Shown here: one piece after another, positions 17,519 to 25,560 of the stretch
How the letters are laid out: every line of letters starts with the position of its first letter
Numbering within the stretch: position 1 is the stretch's first letter
From: Caldisericum exile_A
GTDB lineage: Bacteria > Caldisericota > Caldisericia > Caldisericales > Caldisericaceae
DNA length: 64,000 nt
NCBI RefSeq assembly: GCF_047785965.1
Contig: NZ_JBLOBF010000001.1
Coordinates: 124,001-188,000 of the forward strand
Reading direction: 5' to 3'
Made by a program: the position numbers and the translations under genes
Notes under the pieces: generated by a model
Seen by the model: only the letters and a program-made list of their open reading frames with translations
The model's database searches: none
Told to the model about the DNA's origin: nothing

Positions 17519-18404
17519 GTGGATTTACAGCTCTTCCCCCAATTCTTACCTCAAAGTGAGGGTGAGGACCCGTGCTCTTTCCTGTAGAGCCTACATATCC
17601 AATCACATCACCAGCTCTTACAACCTGTCTCTGCTTTACTGCTATGGAAGATAAGTGAGCATATCTTGTCTCTAAATTGCTGCTGTGCCATATAAAAACG
17701 ACTAAGCCGTAGCCATCATTCCATCCTGCATAGGCAACTTCACCGTCAGCTGCAGCTCTAACAGGTATTTCTGCTGGTGCTTCTATATCTACACCAAAGT
17801 GAAATCCTTCTACTCCGTATACTGGGTCAATTCTCGGTCCATAACCTGAGGTGATATTATATACTCCCGCAGCAGACCACTTAAGGTCTTTTTCAATAGG
17901 CATCCATCCTTCAGGAACAGCAGAAGTCAATAAAAAAGAAAAATCAATACTTAAAAACTCCTTAACTTTCTCTTTTTCTTCTTTTGAAAAGCACAAAATA
18001 TCTAAAACTTTATCAAGACTTCTAAGCCTGTACATAGGATATCATTCTACCTCATCTATTTTCTCTATAAACATCTTTGCAAGCTCTCCAGCTTCCGGAG
18101 AATTCGCTTTATTAAAGTCCTGTCTGAATCTTACAGCATCTATAGTGACAAGAGCTTTCCAGTCAACCTCTACACCATTACTGTAGGGATTTTTAGTAAT
18201 TTCACTCACTTTTTTTGCAGTATTAATATACATTTGAACCTGCTCATAACTGATAAGAGGTATTTTCTCAACAGCAGTAATAGGTCCTGCAAAAACAAGT
18301 GTAAGCATTAAAACAGGTACAACAACAAAAAGAAGAGCAAACTTAAAAATGCTCTCCAAATCATCTGGCAGAAAAGCCAGAAGCGCTTTCCCTAAAACAT
18401 TCAT
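17502..18404 (-). pseudogene. membrane-anchored M23 peptidase broken by one in-frame TGA
   Basis: A single reading frame of about 300 codons interrupted only by TGA at 18044-18042. The N-terminal part has a membrane segment (FKFALLFVVVPVLMLTLVF) and a linker domain (SYEQVQMYINTAKKVSE). The C-terminal part is a LytM/M23 zinc endopeptidase: SGYGPRIDPV, HFGVDIEAP, TRYAHLSSI and GPHPHFEV (family GPHLHFE, so the zinc-site histidines are kept). Such hydrolases open the cell wall for conjugation. ATG 18404 overlaps the VirB4 stop (TGATG). The peptidase half could still be made from ATG 18035, but it would lack its membrane anchor. Confidence 0.75.
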
Positions 18405-20075
18405 CAACTTCCGCCTCCAGTGAGGTACTGAAGCTCATAAGGTGCTGCTTCAATCTTTATATGGATTTTCTGTGTACCTGCGACAAAAAGACCTTCTCAT
18501 CTTTTTGCGTTTGCGAGAAGGTCATGCTCTGCTCCAGAAAGGTTCATAAGAGCTGTTATTGCCTCTAAGTCTTTTTCTCCTTGGGCAAGGAGAAGCTTGT
18601 ATCTCGGGTTATCTAAAAGAGCTTGCCTATACCTCTGCACTTCTGGTGCTAAAAAGTCTATAACATTCTGGCTTATGACAATTAAGCTTCCGTTGTACTT
18701 CCTTATCCTCTTTGATGTGTCTCTCAAAAATGCAATTGCCTGAGGTGTCTGAGGGTCACCAAGCATCCATGCTTCATCTACAACCAAAACAGTTTTCTCT
18801 CTTCTATCCCTTTCAAGGATGTTCCATGCAAAAGAGAGCACATTAAAATATTGTGCTCTTTTAACTTGGTATTCTGCATTCTGCAGATCATGAACATCAA
18901 AAAACAATAAAATCAGAGTCGGCATTTACAGCAGTTGGCCCTGCCCAAAGGTATGAATCTGCTCCTTCTGCTGCTCTTTTTAAAAGCACTGCAAGCCTTC
19001 CATAGGCTTCAGGATTTTCTTCAGCTTTTTTAACAAGATGTTTATACAATTCCTTCACAGTAGACCACTTTTTATTTGGAATATCTTTCGGGTCTGTATC
19101 CCATGTAATTCCTGCTGCCTTATACACTTCTACTGATGCATCCTCTAATGCTGCTTTTTCTGTGTCTGTAAGGTCTCTAAGGTATAAGCTGAAGAAGGTT
19201 CTTAAAGTCTGTATGTGTAAAGCTAATGGGCTTTGAAAACTACTATTTTCCTCATCTTCCTTTTCAACAGGTCTCAACCTTACCTGAAGTGGATTTATCT
19301 TTCCTTCTCCGCCCGTGCAGTAAATCCACACTCCTCCAAGCTTATTACACATGTCTTTGTACTCTCTTTAAGGGTCTATGATTATGATTCTGCTTCCCTG
19401 CATGTACTCTCGTAAAAGGAGCATTTTAGCAGTGAAGCTCTTTCCTGCGCCGGGCTTTGCAAGAATAGTAATGTTTGAGTTTGTCCTGTCTCCTCCTCTT
19501 TTCCATATATCAACTAAAACTAGCCCACCATCTTTATCTTTTCCCAAGACAACACCACTTCCATCGTTTATTCTTGAAGCAGTGAAAGGAAAGACGCAGC
19601 AACAGTTTCAGCAGGTATATTTCTTGTTCCTGCATCAATCACCTCATCTGCCAGTGTGCAGAAAGGGCTGCTGCTTTTAATCCTTCTTCTTGGAGGAATA
19701 TAAGGGCTCTTCCCCTCATACCTGAAGCAGCTAAAGAAGCTTCAACCTGACGTGTTCTTCTGTCAAGCTTCTGCTGGTTGGAAGCTAAAACCATTAATAC
19801 GACTGTAACGTAAAACACCTGCTGCTGTTCTTGGTCTGTTTTTCTCATAAGCTCTCCTGCGTCTTTCAAAGCCTACTCTGTTCTCTGCATTGTGAGTGCA
19901 TTTCCTCCCATCTCAAGCCTTCCTGCATATTCACCAATAGCTTTATTTAAACTCACTATCAAATCCGTGGGGTCAGTAGGTTCTAAATGCATGGAGCACA
20001 CCATACCCGGTTTTCCTGCGATTCTTTAAAGCCATGCTGCGTTAACTTTGGGAGGATAACCTGCAATAGATATGA
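18404..20075 (-). pseudogene. VirB4/TraC-type conjugation ATPase, N-terminally deleted and broken
   Basis: Reassembled across frames: ISIAGYPPKVNAAW, MHLEPTDPTDLI, DAGELMRKTDQEQQQVFYVTVVL, then Walker A ILAKPGAGKSFTAKMLLL, IDP(stop)REYKDM, Walker B KTVLVVDEAWML and ISQNVIDFL. This is the conserved core of the type IV secretion motor. Lesions: TAA 20028, TAG 19875, a frameshift near 19645, TAA 19370 (replacing the E of the DPE motif), a +1 shift in a T6 run near 18905, and TGA 18499. The true end is the TGA at 18406-18404. The N-terminal third is missing, lost at the junction near 20060-20075. Confidence 0.85.
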
Positions 20076-21252
20076 CAGCGCTTTCTACAGAAGACAGTTA
20101 AAAAAGAACGGCGTAAAGCTTATTTCAGTACTTGAGCAGCTGGACGATTCACCTGAAAGCATTATTTTAGAAAGTGTTTTAGAAGGGATGGTTGAGTACT
20201 ACTCCAAAAATCTCGCAAGGGAGGTAATGAAGGGATTGCAAGAAAATGCTTATCAGGCTAAATTTAACGGAGGCATACCACCCTTAGGGTACGACACATT
20301 GTAGACGGAAAATATATAATAAATGAGAAAGAGACTAAAACAGTAAGGCTGATTTTTGACCTGTACGCCCAAGGGTATGGATATTGACACATAATTGATG
20401 AATTAAATTTAAGAGGCTACAGAACTAAGAAAGGAAAGCCATTCAGCAAAAACAGCATTTACGAAATTTTGAAAAATGAAAAGTATACTGGCAAATACAT
20501 ATTCAATAAAGGCACAAAGAAAAACCACAGGATGGTAAAGGAAGACATAATCGTTATAGACAATGCTATACCAGCGATTATTGACGAAGACTTATTTAGA
20601 GAAGTGCAGAAGAAAATGGAGGAAAACAAAAGGCAGCAGACCAGCTACACAGCTTAGAGAATCTACCTTCTTTCAGGGCTTATAGAATGCGGAGTGTGTG
20701 ATTCAAGCATGGTAGGTACACTCAGCAAAGGCAAATATACATACTATTGCTGCAACAATAAAAGCAGAAAAAAGGCTTGTGATAACGAAGACATAAATAA
20801 AGAGATGATAGAGTAGTACCTCATAGATGAACTTCTTCAAAAAGTCTTTTCTGAAAACGCATTACCAAAGCTGGTTGAAAGGTTAAATGAAGAAAATAAA
20901 AAGCTTGTCTCAGAAAGAGACGAAGAAAAGAAAAAGCTTTCAAAACGGTATGAAGAAATCAAAAAAGCATAAGTTCAATCGTAGATGTAATAGCAAAAGG
21001 CTACTTCCATCCAAGCCTCCATGAAAAATTAACAGAATTAGAATAGCAGAAAGCAGAAATAGAAGTGAGAATAAAAGAAATGAACAGCCTACCCGATACT
21101 TCCTTTATTACAGAAGAAAGAATAAGACAGTATCTTTTAAAAGACAAAGAAGTTTTGGAAGCGGGTGACCCTCATTAAAATTAAACAAATTTTACCAACA
21201 TATATCAATAAAATAATCGTCTACCGTGATAGAATTGAAGCCCATTTCAAGC
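20059..21252 (+). pseudogene. large serine recombinase, N-terminal catalytic domain deleted, several stops
   Basis: The remnant starts in the middle of the catalytic domain (RYDSAFYRRQLKKNGVKLISV; the usual YxRVSxxxQ serine region is absent). It continues through LEGMVEYYSKNLAREV, GGIPPLGYD, the recombinase domain (GYRTKKGKPFSKNSIYEILKNEKYTG) and a zinc ribbon (CGVC...YYCC...C), to a coiled coil. Its last readable residues, YRDRIEAHFKLL, run into the right repeat. Lesions: frameshift near 20302, TGA 20385, TAG 20655, TAG 20814, TAA near 20970, a later TAG and a shift near 21165. This family integrates elements by itself; it lies at the element end next to att, as expected. Confidence 0.85.
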
Positions 21253-21288
21253 TTTTGGTGATAAATGATCTTAAAGTTGGTGGCGGCG
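21253..21288 (+). repeat. right 36-bp direct repeat (attR)
   Basis: Identical to 14947-14982. It overlaps the 3' end of tRNA-Met (acceptor strand plus CCA, minus strand) and also forms the last in-frame codons of the recombinase remnant. Confidence 0.9.
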
Positions 21289-21353
21289 GGGGGATTCGAA
21301 CCCTCGACACTCCGGGTATGAGCCGGATGCTCTAACCACTGGGCTACGCCGCC
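21278..21353 (-). tRNA. tRNA-Met (CAU), encoded CCA, two A-C mismatches
   Basis: Minus-strand cloverleaf: acceptor GGCGGCG/CGCCGCC, anticodon stem TCCGG/CCGGA with loop CTCATAC (anticodon CAT), T loop TTCGAAT, discriminator A and encoded CCA. With G1-C72 and no GGG/CCC anticodon stem it is not the initiator; tRNA-Ile (lysidine CAU) cannot be excluded. Two pairs are broken: C12-A23 in the D stem and A50-C64 in the T stem. Its 3' end is the attachment site of the adjacent element. Confidence 0.88.
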
Positions 21354-21700
21354 TCTCCTCTATGCCTCTTAATACGTCTCTTCTGAGCGACAAGCGATTC
21401 TTGAGACTCTTTAAGGAACTTCTTCAGCAACTGCTCAAAATCTGTCTTTTTTTGTTCCTCTTTTTTAGGCTGTTCATTGACCTTTCTTATAAAAACTAAA
21501 TTTAACTTGCCGCTTTTATCTTTTCCATTTACTTTTACAAGCACCCTGTCACCCTCTTTTATCGGGTCCGCCAGTGCAACTCCATCTACATCTGTAAGTT
21601 GAGAAACATGGATTAAACCAACTTTCCCTTCATCAAGTTTTACAAAAGCACCATAGGGCATCACTTTTATAACCTTGCCAGTTAATTCCGTGTTCCCCAT
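21344..21700 (-). CDS. S1 RNA-binding domain protein
   Basis: 118 residues. One S1 domain (about 5-75: LTGKVIKVMPYGAFVKLDEGKVGLIHVSQL, split here by family order, then GDRVLVKVNGKD) and a charged C-terminal tail (KRRIKRHRG). Similar to the small Firmicutes S1 proteins beside divIC (YabR type), general RNA or ribosome-associated factors. Its last codons GCG GCG TAG are the 5' end of tRNA-Met, an overlap of 10 nt. No Shine-Dalgarno precedes ATG 21700; it starts 15 nt after the stop of the ftsB-like gene. Confidence 0.85.
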   Translation of the reverse strand: MGNTELTGKVIKVMPYGAFVKLDEGKVGLIHVSQLTDVDGVALADPIKEGDRVLVKVNGKDKSGKLNLVFIRKVNEQPKKEEQKKTDFEQLLKKFLKESQESLVAQKRRIKRHRGEAA

Positions 21701-21715
21701 ACGCTTATATAATAT

Positions 21716-22060
21716 CTAATTTTTAAAAAGATTCAAGAGGTTTTCAAAAAAATTTTTAGAAAAATTTTGGTTTGAGTATTTGGTGTTTTCGCTAAGCTTG
21801 AAATAGATAATCGTTTCATTGGGCTTTCCAAGGCCAAGATTTTCACGCGCATACTTTTCCACGAATTCATCAGTTTTAGCGTATTCAATCTTTTTTAAAA
21901 GTTCTTGCTGTTCTTGTTTTAAGTTTTTTAATTCTTGTTTCTTCCTTTCTAAAGTTGCAAAGTTATTTGCAAGATAGAAAGCATTCAAAACAGACTCCAC
22001 AAAAAAATAGACTGTAAGAATTAGTATTGCAATTTTTAATAGATTTATTTTCTTATTCAT
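21716..22060 (-). CDS. septum formation initiator (FtsB/DivIC-like)
   Basis: 114 residues: a short cytoplasmic start, a membrane helix (about 8-28), a coiled coil (about 34-62, LERKKQELKNLKQEQQELLKKI) and the conserved tail TDEFVEKYARENLGLGKPNETIIYF, in two parts of the family signature. It recruits division proteins at the septum. The neighbour order divIC-S1 is also found in Firmicutes. TATAAT at 22073-22068 leaves only 7 nt to ATG 22060 and there is no ribosome binding site, so a leaderless mRNA is likely. Confidence 0.88.
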   Translation of the reverse strand: MNKKINLLKIAILILTVYFFVESVLNAFYLANNFATLERKKQELKNLKQEQQELLKKIEYAKTDEFVEKYARENLGLGKPNETIIYFKLSENTKYSNQNFSKNFFENLLNLFKN

Positions 22061-22187
22061 TATCTATATTATATAAAGATTTTTTTGTATTTAAACTTTT
22101 TTAAATTTTCTTAAATTTGCTAAAACTCTTGCAAAAATATATTTATTTTTTCCAAAGGATGTTATAATTGATTTGTGGAGGTGAAAC

Positions 22188-22385
22188 ATGGCAAAATTTA
22201 AAGTTGCTATTAACAAAGACACCTGTATTGGCTGTGGCGTTTGTGCTTCCATTTGTCCTGAAAATTGGAAGATGGAAGATGATGGCAAGGCAAATTTCAT
22301 CTCTGAAATTTCCGATGCAGATTGCAACAAAGATGCTGCTGAAAATTGCCCAACTCAGAGCATCACCGTTGAGGAGGTAGGTTAA
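22188..22385 (+). CDS. single [4Fe-4S] cluster ferredoxin
   Basis: 65 residues. Cluster ligands Cys13, 16, 19 and 54. The extra pair Cys23 and Cys46 has exactly the spacing of the disulfide in Thermotoga maritima ferredoxin (ligands 10/13/16/51, disulfide 20/43), so a stabilising disulfide is likely. TATAAT at 22163-22168 and GGAGGTG give a standard promoter and ribosome binding site. It heads the porCDAB operon and is the probable electron acceptor of that enzyme. Confidence 0.92.
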   Translation: MAKFKVAINKDTCIGCGVCASICPENWKMEDDGKANFISEISDADCNKDAAENCPTQSITVEEVG

Positions 22386-22390
22386 GGTAA

Positions 22391-22409
22391 GGGTGGCTAA
22401 AAGCCACCC
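22391..22409 (+). other. hairpin between ferredoxin and por genes
   Basis: Stem GGGTGGC/GCCACCC with a short A-rich loop, not followed by a T-run. It is more likely an RNA processing or stability element that uncouples the small, abundant ferredoxin message from porCDAB than a true terminator. Confidence 0.5.
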
Positions 22410-22432
22410 CAACAATTATTAAGGAGGTAAAA

Positions 22433-23020
22433 ATGGCTGTTCAAACAAAGAAAAGTGTTTATGAGGTAAGATTTCATGGAAGAGCAGGACAGGGTGCAAA
22501 GTCTGGCTCTCAGATGCTTGCCCTTGCTGCTTTTAAAGAAGGTAAATCTATACAGGCATTTCCTGAATATGGTTCAGAGCGTCGTGGTGCTCCAACAGTT
22601 GCCTATACGAGAATTTCCGATAAAGAGATCCGTACTCATGAACCAATTGTAAATCCAGATGCTGTTCTTGTATTTGATTTTGGTCTTGCAAAAAACATTC
22701 CGGTTACATCAGGACTTGATGAGGAAACAGGAGTCCTTATTGTGAACACAACAAAAACTCCAGAAGAGATAAGGCAAATTACCGGTTTTAAAGGAAAAAT
22801 TTATACTGTCGATGCAACGGGCATTTCACTTGAATTACTTAAGATCGATGCACCTAATGTACCAATGCTTGGCACATTAGTCAAGGCAACAGGTATAGTT
22901 AAGTTAGAGACACTTGAGGAAGTAATAAGAGAGGAATTCCTTGACAAAATCGGTGAAGAAAAAGTTCAAAAGAACATCCAAGGTCTAAAAAGAGGTTTTG
23001 AGGAGGCAAAAAATGGCTGA
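22433..23020 (+). CDS. porC: pyruvate:ferredoxin oxidoreductase, gamma subunit
   Basis: 195 residues. 2-oxoacid:acceptor oxidoreductase gamma domain with the FHGRAGQGAKSGSQMLA start, FPEYGSERRGAP and a coenzyme A-related fold. Together with delta, alpha and beta it oxidises pyruvate to acetyl-CoA and CO2 and reduces ferredoxin. AAGGAGG precedes ATG 22433. Gene order gamma-delta-alpha-beta is the classical four-subunit order of archaea and Thermotoga. Confidence 0.93.
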   Translation: MAVQTKKSVYEVRFHGRAGQGAKSGSQMLALAAFKEGKSIQAFPEYGSERRGAPTVAYTRISDKEIRTHEPIVNPDAVLVFDFGLAKNIPVTSGLDEETGVLIVNTTKTPEEIRQITGFKGKIYTVDATGISLELLKIDAPNVPMLGTLVKATGIVKLETLEEVIREEFLDKIGEEKVQKNIQGLKRGFEEAKNG

Positions 23021-23336
23021 TAAAAAAGGTTGGAAGGAATTAATGCGTGGAGGAGACCTACCTCCTGCAACTGCAACTGAATACAAAACTGGATCATGGA
23101 GAAGTCTTCGTCCTGTGTGGGATCCTTCAAATTGTATACACTGTATGATATGTGTGTCATATTGTCCAGACATGGCAATTCCGATTGTTAAAAGCGATGA
23201 GGGAGTTGTAGGCAAAAATGGTAGAGTTTATAAGGGAACAGTAAGACTTGAAACGAACTTTGATTATTGCAAAGGTTGTGGTATTTGTGCTGTGGAATGT
23301 CCTACCAAGTGTATTACTATGGTAAGAGAAGAGTAG
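23013..23336 (+). CDS. porD: pyruvate:ferredoxin oxidoreductase, delta subunit (2[4Fe-4S])
   Basis: 107 residues from ATG 23013, chosen because GAGGAGG lies just upstream; an earlier ATG at 22998 sits before that site. Two CxxCxxCxxxC clusters (CIHCMICVSYC and CKGCGICAVEC) carry electrons from the TPP-bearing subunit to ferredoxin. The start overlaps the end of the gamma gene by 8 nt. Confidence 0.93.
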   Translation: MADKKGWKELMRGGDLPPATATEYKTGSWRSLRPVWDPSNCIHCMICVSYCPDMAIPIVKSDEGVVGKNGRVYKGTVRLETNFDYCKGCGICAVECPTKCITMVREE

Positions 23337-23346
23337 GGAGGAGACT

Positions 23347-24516
23347 ATGGCAAAACTTAAAGCTTTAACAGGGGCACAGGCAACAGCTGAGGCAATGCGC
23401 CAAATAAACCCAGATGTAGTAGTTGCTTATCCAATAACACCACAAACACCCATAGTTGAGTTTTTTGCTCAATTTGTTGCTGACGGAGTTGTTGACACTG
23501 AAATGGTTCCAATTGAATCAGAGCATTCTGCGCTTTCTGCGGTAGTTGGTGCTTCTGCTGCAGGTGCAAGGGCGATGTGTGCAACATCTTCTCAAGGACT
23601 TGCGCTTATGTGGGAGATTGTTGCGGCGGCTCCAGGATTAAGACTTCCGATTGTTATGCCTGTAGTAAATAGAGCGCTTTCAACTCCCATTAACATTCAT
23701 TGTGATCACTCGGATACTATGGGCACTTTAACTCTTGGTTGGGTGCAGATTTATTCAGAAAACGCCCAAGAAGCATATGAAAACACATTGCTTGCATTAA
23801 GAATTGCAGAACACCCAAAAGTCCTTCTTCCAGTTATGGTTATGCAAGATGGATTCATTACAAGCCATGGGGTTGAGGTTGTGAAAGTTCTTGATGATGA
23901 TGAAGTAAGGAAGTTTATTGGAGAAAGAAAGCCTGACAGATACCTACTTAATGTGAAAAATCCTTACACAGTAGGACCACTTGCTCTTCCTGACTATTAT
24001 TTTGAAATAAAGAGACAGCAGGAAGAAGCAATTTGGAATGCAAAAGATGTTTACCTTGAAGTGGGTGAGGAACTTTCCAAAATTACAGGGAACAAGTATC
24101 CATTTTTTGAAGAATATAAAACCGAAGACGCCAAAGCTGTAATAATTGCCTTATCGTCTACGGCAGGAACAGCAAAGGAAGCAGTAGATGAATTAAGAGA
24201 ACAGGGGTATAAAGTTGGTTTAATAAAACCGAAACTTTTAAGACCATTCCCATACAAAGAGATGAGGAATGCATTAGAAAAATTTGAGGTTGTAGGTGTA
24301 TTTGATAGGGCAATTGCGTTCGGTGCCTATGCACCTCTATATACTGAGATTAGAAATTCATTGTACGAATCAGATAAAAAACCTAAAATTCAGAGTTACG
24401 TTTATGGGCTTGGTGGAAGAGACATATTTAAGAGCGATATCAAGAAAGTATTTGAGGAATTACTAAGTGGAAATGTTGATTCTCAAACCCAGAAATATAT
24501 TGGTTTAAGGGAATAA
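23347..24516 (+). CDS. porA: pyruvate:ferredoxin oxidoreductase, alpha subunit
   Basis: 389 residues. Pyrimidine-binding TPP domain (AYPITPQTPIVEFF, EMVPIESEHSALSAVVGASAAGARA, ATSSQGLALM) and a C-terminal transketolase-like domain (IKPKLLRPFPYKE). Length and motifs fit PorA/VorA; with the beta subunit, pyruvate is the most likely substrate. GGGAGGAG lies 8 nt before ATG. Confidence 0.93.
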   Translation: MAKLKALTGAQATAEAMRQINPDVVVAYPITPQTPIVEFFAQFVADGVVDTEMVPIESEHSALSAVVGASAAGARAMCATSSQGLALMWEIVAAAPGLRLPIVMPVVNRALSTPINIHCDHSDTMGTLTLGWVQIYSENAQEAYENTLLALRIAEHPKVLLPVMVMQDGFITSHGVEVVKVLDDDEVRKFIGERKPDRYLLNVKNPYTVGPLALPDYYFEIKRQQEEAIWNAKDVYLEVGEELSKITGNKYPFFEEYKTEDAKAVIIALSSTAGTAKEAVDELREQGYKVGLIKPKLLRPFPYKEMRNALEKFEVVGVFDRAIAFGAYAPLYTEIRNSLYESDKKPKIQSYVYGLGGRDIFKSDIKKVFEELLSGNVDSQTQKYIGLRE

Positions 24517-24526
24517 GGGGGTAAAT

Positions 24527-25459
24527 ATGGCAACTATTCAAGAGATTGTATCTAAAGAAAAGCCCTTGGTTTCAGGGCATAGAATGTGTGCTGGTTGTGG
24601 CATACCACCTATTGTAAACACAATAGTAGCAGCATCGGATAAGCCTGTAATTATTGCTAATGCAACTGGTTGTCTTGAGGTGACATCAACAATTTATCCT
24701 TTTACTGCTTGGAATGTTCCGTGGATTCATTTAACATTTGAAAATGCTGCGGCAGTTGCAGCTGGTATTGAAACAGCATTGCGTGCTTTTAGAAAGAAAG
24801 GCAAAGTTGATAGTGATGTTAATATAATTGCAATAGGCGGCGATGGTGGAACTTATGATATTGGTTTTCAGGCACTATCTGGAGCACTTGAAAGAAGACA
24901 TAAATTTATGTACGTAGTTTATGATAACCAGGGGTATATGAATACTGGAAACCAGAGAAGCGGAGCAACTCCATTTGGTGCAAGCACAACAACTGTTCCT
25001 GCAGGTAAGGTAAGTATTGGTAAACCACAGTGGAGAAAGAATATTGTTGAAATAGTTGCAGCACATAGAGTTCCTTATGCAGCACAAGCAGCTTTACATA
25101 ACTTAATTGATCTTTATAATAAAGCGAAAAAAGGTTTTGAAGCAGATGGACCTTCATTCCTTGCAGTATTTCAGCCATGTACTACTAACTGGCACTACGA
25201 TCCTTCACTTACAATCCAGTATTCAAAACTCGCAGCGGAAACAAACTTCTGGCCTCTTTATGAGATTGAGAACGGAAGGGTAAAAATTAACTATAAGCCA
25301 AAAGAAAGAAAACCAATTGAAGAGTTCTTGAAAGGACAAGGAAGATTTAGACATCTATTTAGGCCCGAAAATAAACATATAGTTGAAGAGATGCAGAAGA
25401 TGGTTGACGAGGAATGGGAAAGACTTTTGAAGCTTGAGGAATCTGGAGTGCAACTTTAA
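24527..25459 (+). CDS. porB: pyruvate:ferredoxin oxidoreductase, beta subunit
   Basis: 310 residues. Carries TPP (IGGDGGTYDIGFQALSGALER, DNQGYMNTGNQRSG) and a [4Fe-4S] cluster (CAGCG near the start and further cysteines). The segment NTGxQRSxxTPxGAxTTT is typical of PorB rather than of the branched-chain or 2-oxoglutarate enzymes. Last gene of the operon, followed by a terminator. Confidence 0.93.
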   Translation: MATIQEIVSKEKPLVSGHRMCAGCGIPPIVNTIVAASDKPVIIANATGCLEVTSTIYPFTAWNVPWIHLTFENAAAVAAGIETALRAFRKKGKVDSDVNIIAIGGDGGTYDIGFQALSGALERRHKFMYVVYDNQGYMNTGNQRSGATPFGASTTTVPAGKVSIGKPQWRKNIVEIVAAHRVPYAAQAALHNLIDLYNKAKKGFEADGPSFLAVFQPCTTNWHYDPSLTIQYSKLAAETNFWPLYEIENGRVKINYKPKERKPIEEFLKGQGRFRHLFRPENKHIVEEMQKMVDEEWERLLKLEESGVQL

Positions 25460-25478
25460 TTTCTAAATTTTTTAATAT

Positions 25479-25502
25479 GCCCCCAATTTAGGGGGCTTTT
25501 TT
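25479..25502 (+). terminator. por operon terminator
   Basis: Stem GCCCCC/GGGGGC, loop AATTTA, followed by T6: a canonical intrinsic terminator. Confidence 0.88.
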
Positions 25503-25560
25503 CTTTTAATCTAAGCTATATAATAATTAGTAGAACAAAGTTCTTTTATAAGGAGGTAAA

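Larger units (their letters stand above)
14983..21252. mobile_element. degenerate integrative conjugative element
   Basis: A 6.3-kb block between 36-bp direct repeats, next to a tRNA gene. It contains conjugation genes (VirB4 ATPase, M23 cell-wall hydrolase, CpaE/ParA-like ATPase), a large serine recombinase and accessory small genes. Nearly every large gene carries stops and frameshifts, and both VirB4 and recombinase lack their N-termini, so the element cannot move by itself. The codon choice (more CTG, GCA, GCT) and richer GC content differ visibly from the flanking chromosome. Its gene types resemble conjugative elements of Clostridia. The genes still intact are the LPD29-like protein and two tiny membrane proteins near the left end. 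Confidence 0.85.

Noticed and set aside
18042..18044. TGA read as glycine or tryptophan throughout the element
   Set aside because: TAG, TAA and frameshifts are as common in the same genes, and host genes end in TGA normally.
21285..21335. Recombinase reading frame continuing through the tRNA (GGIRTLDT-like)
   Set aside because: Antisense tRNA translation; the true protein end is lost or lies at the att repeat.
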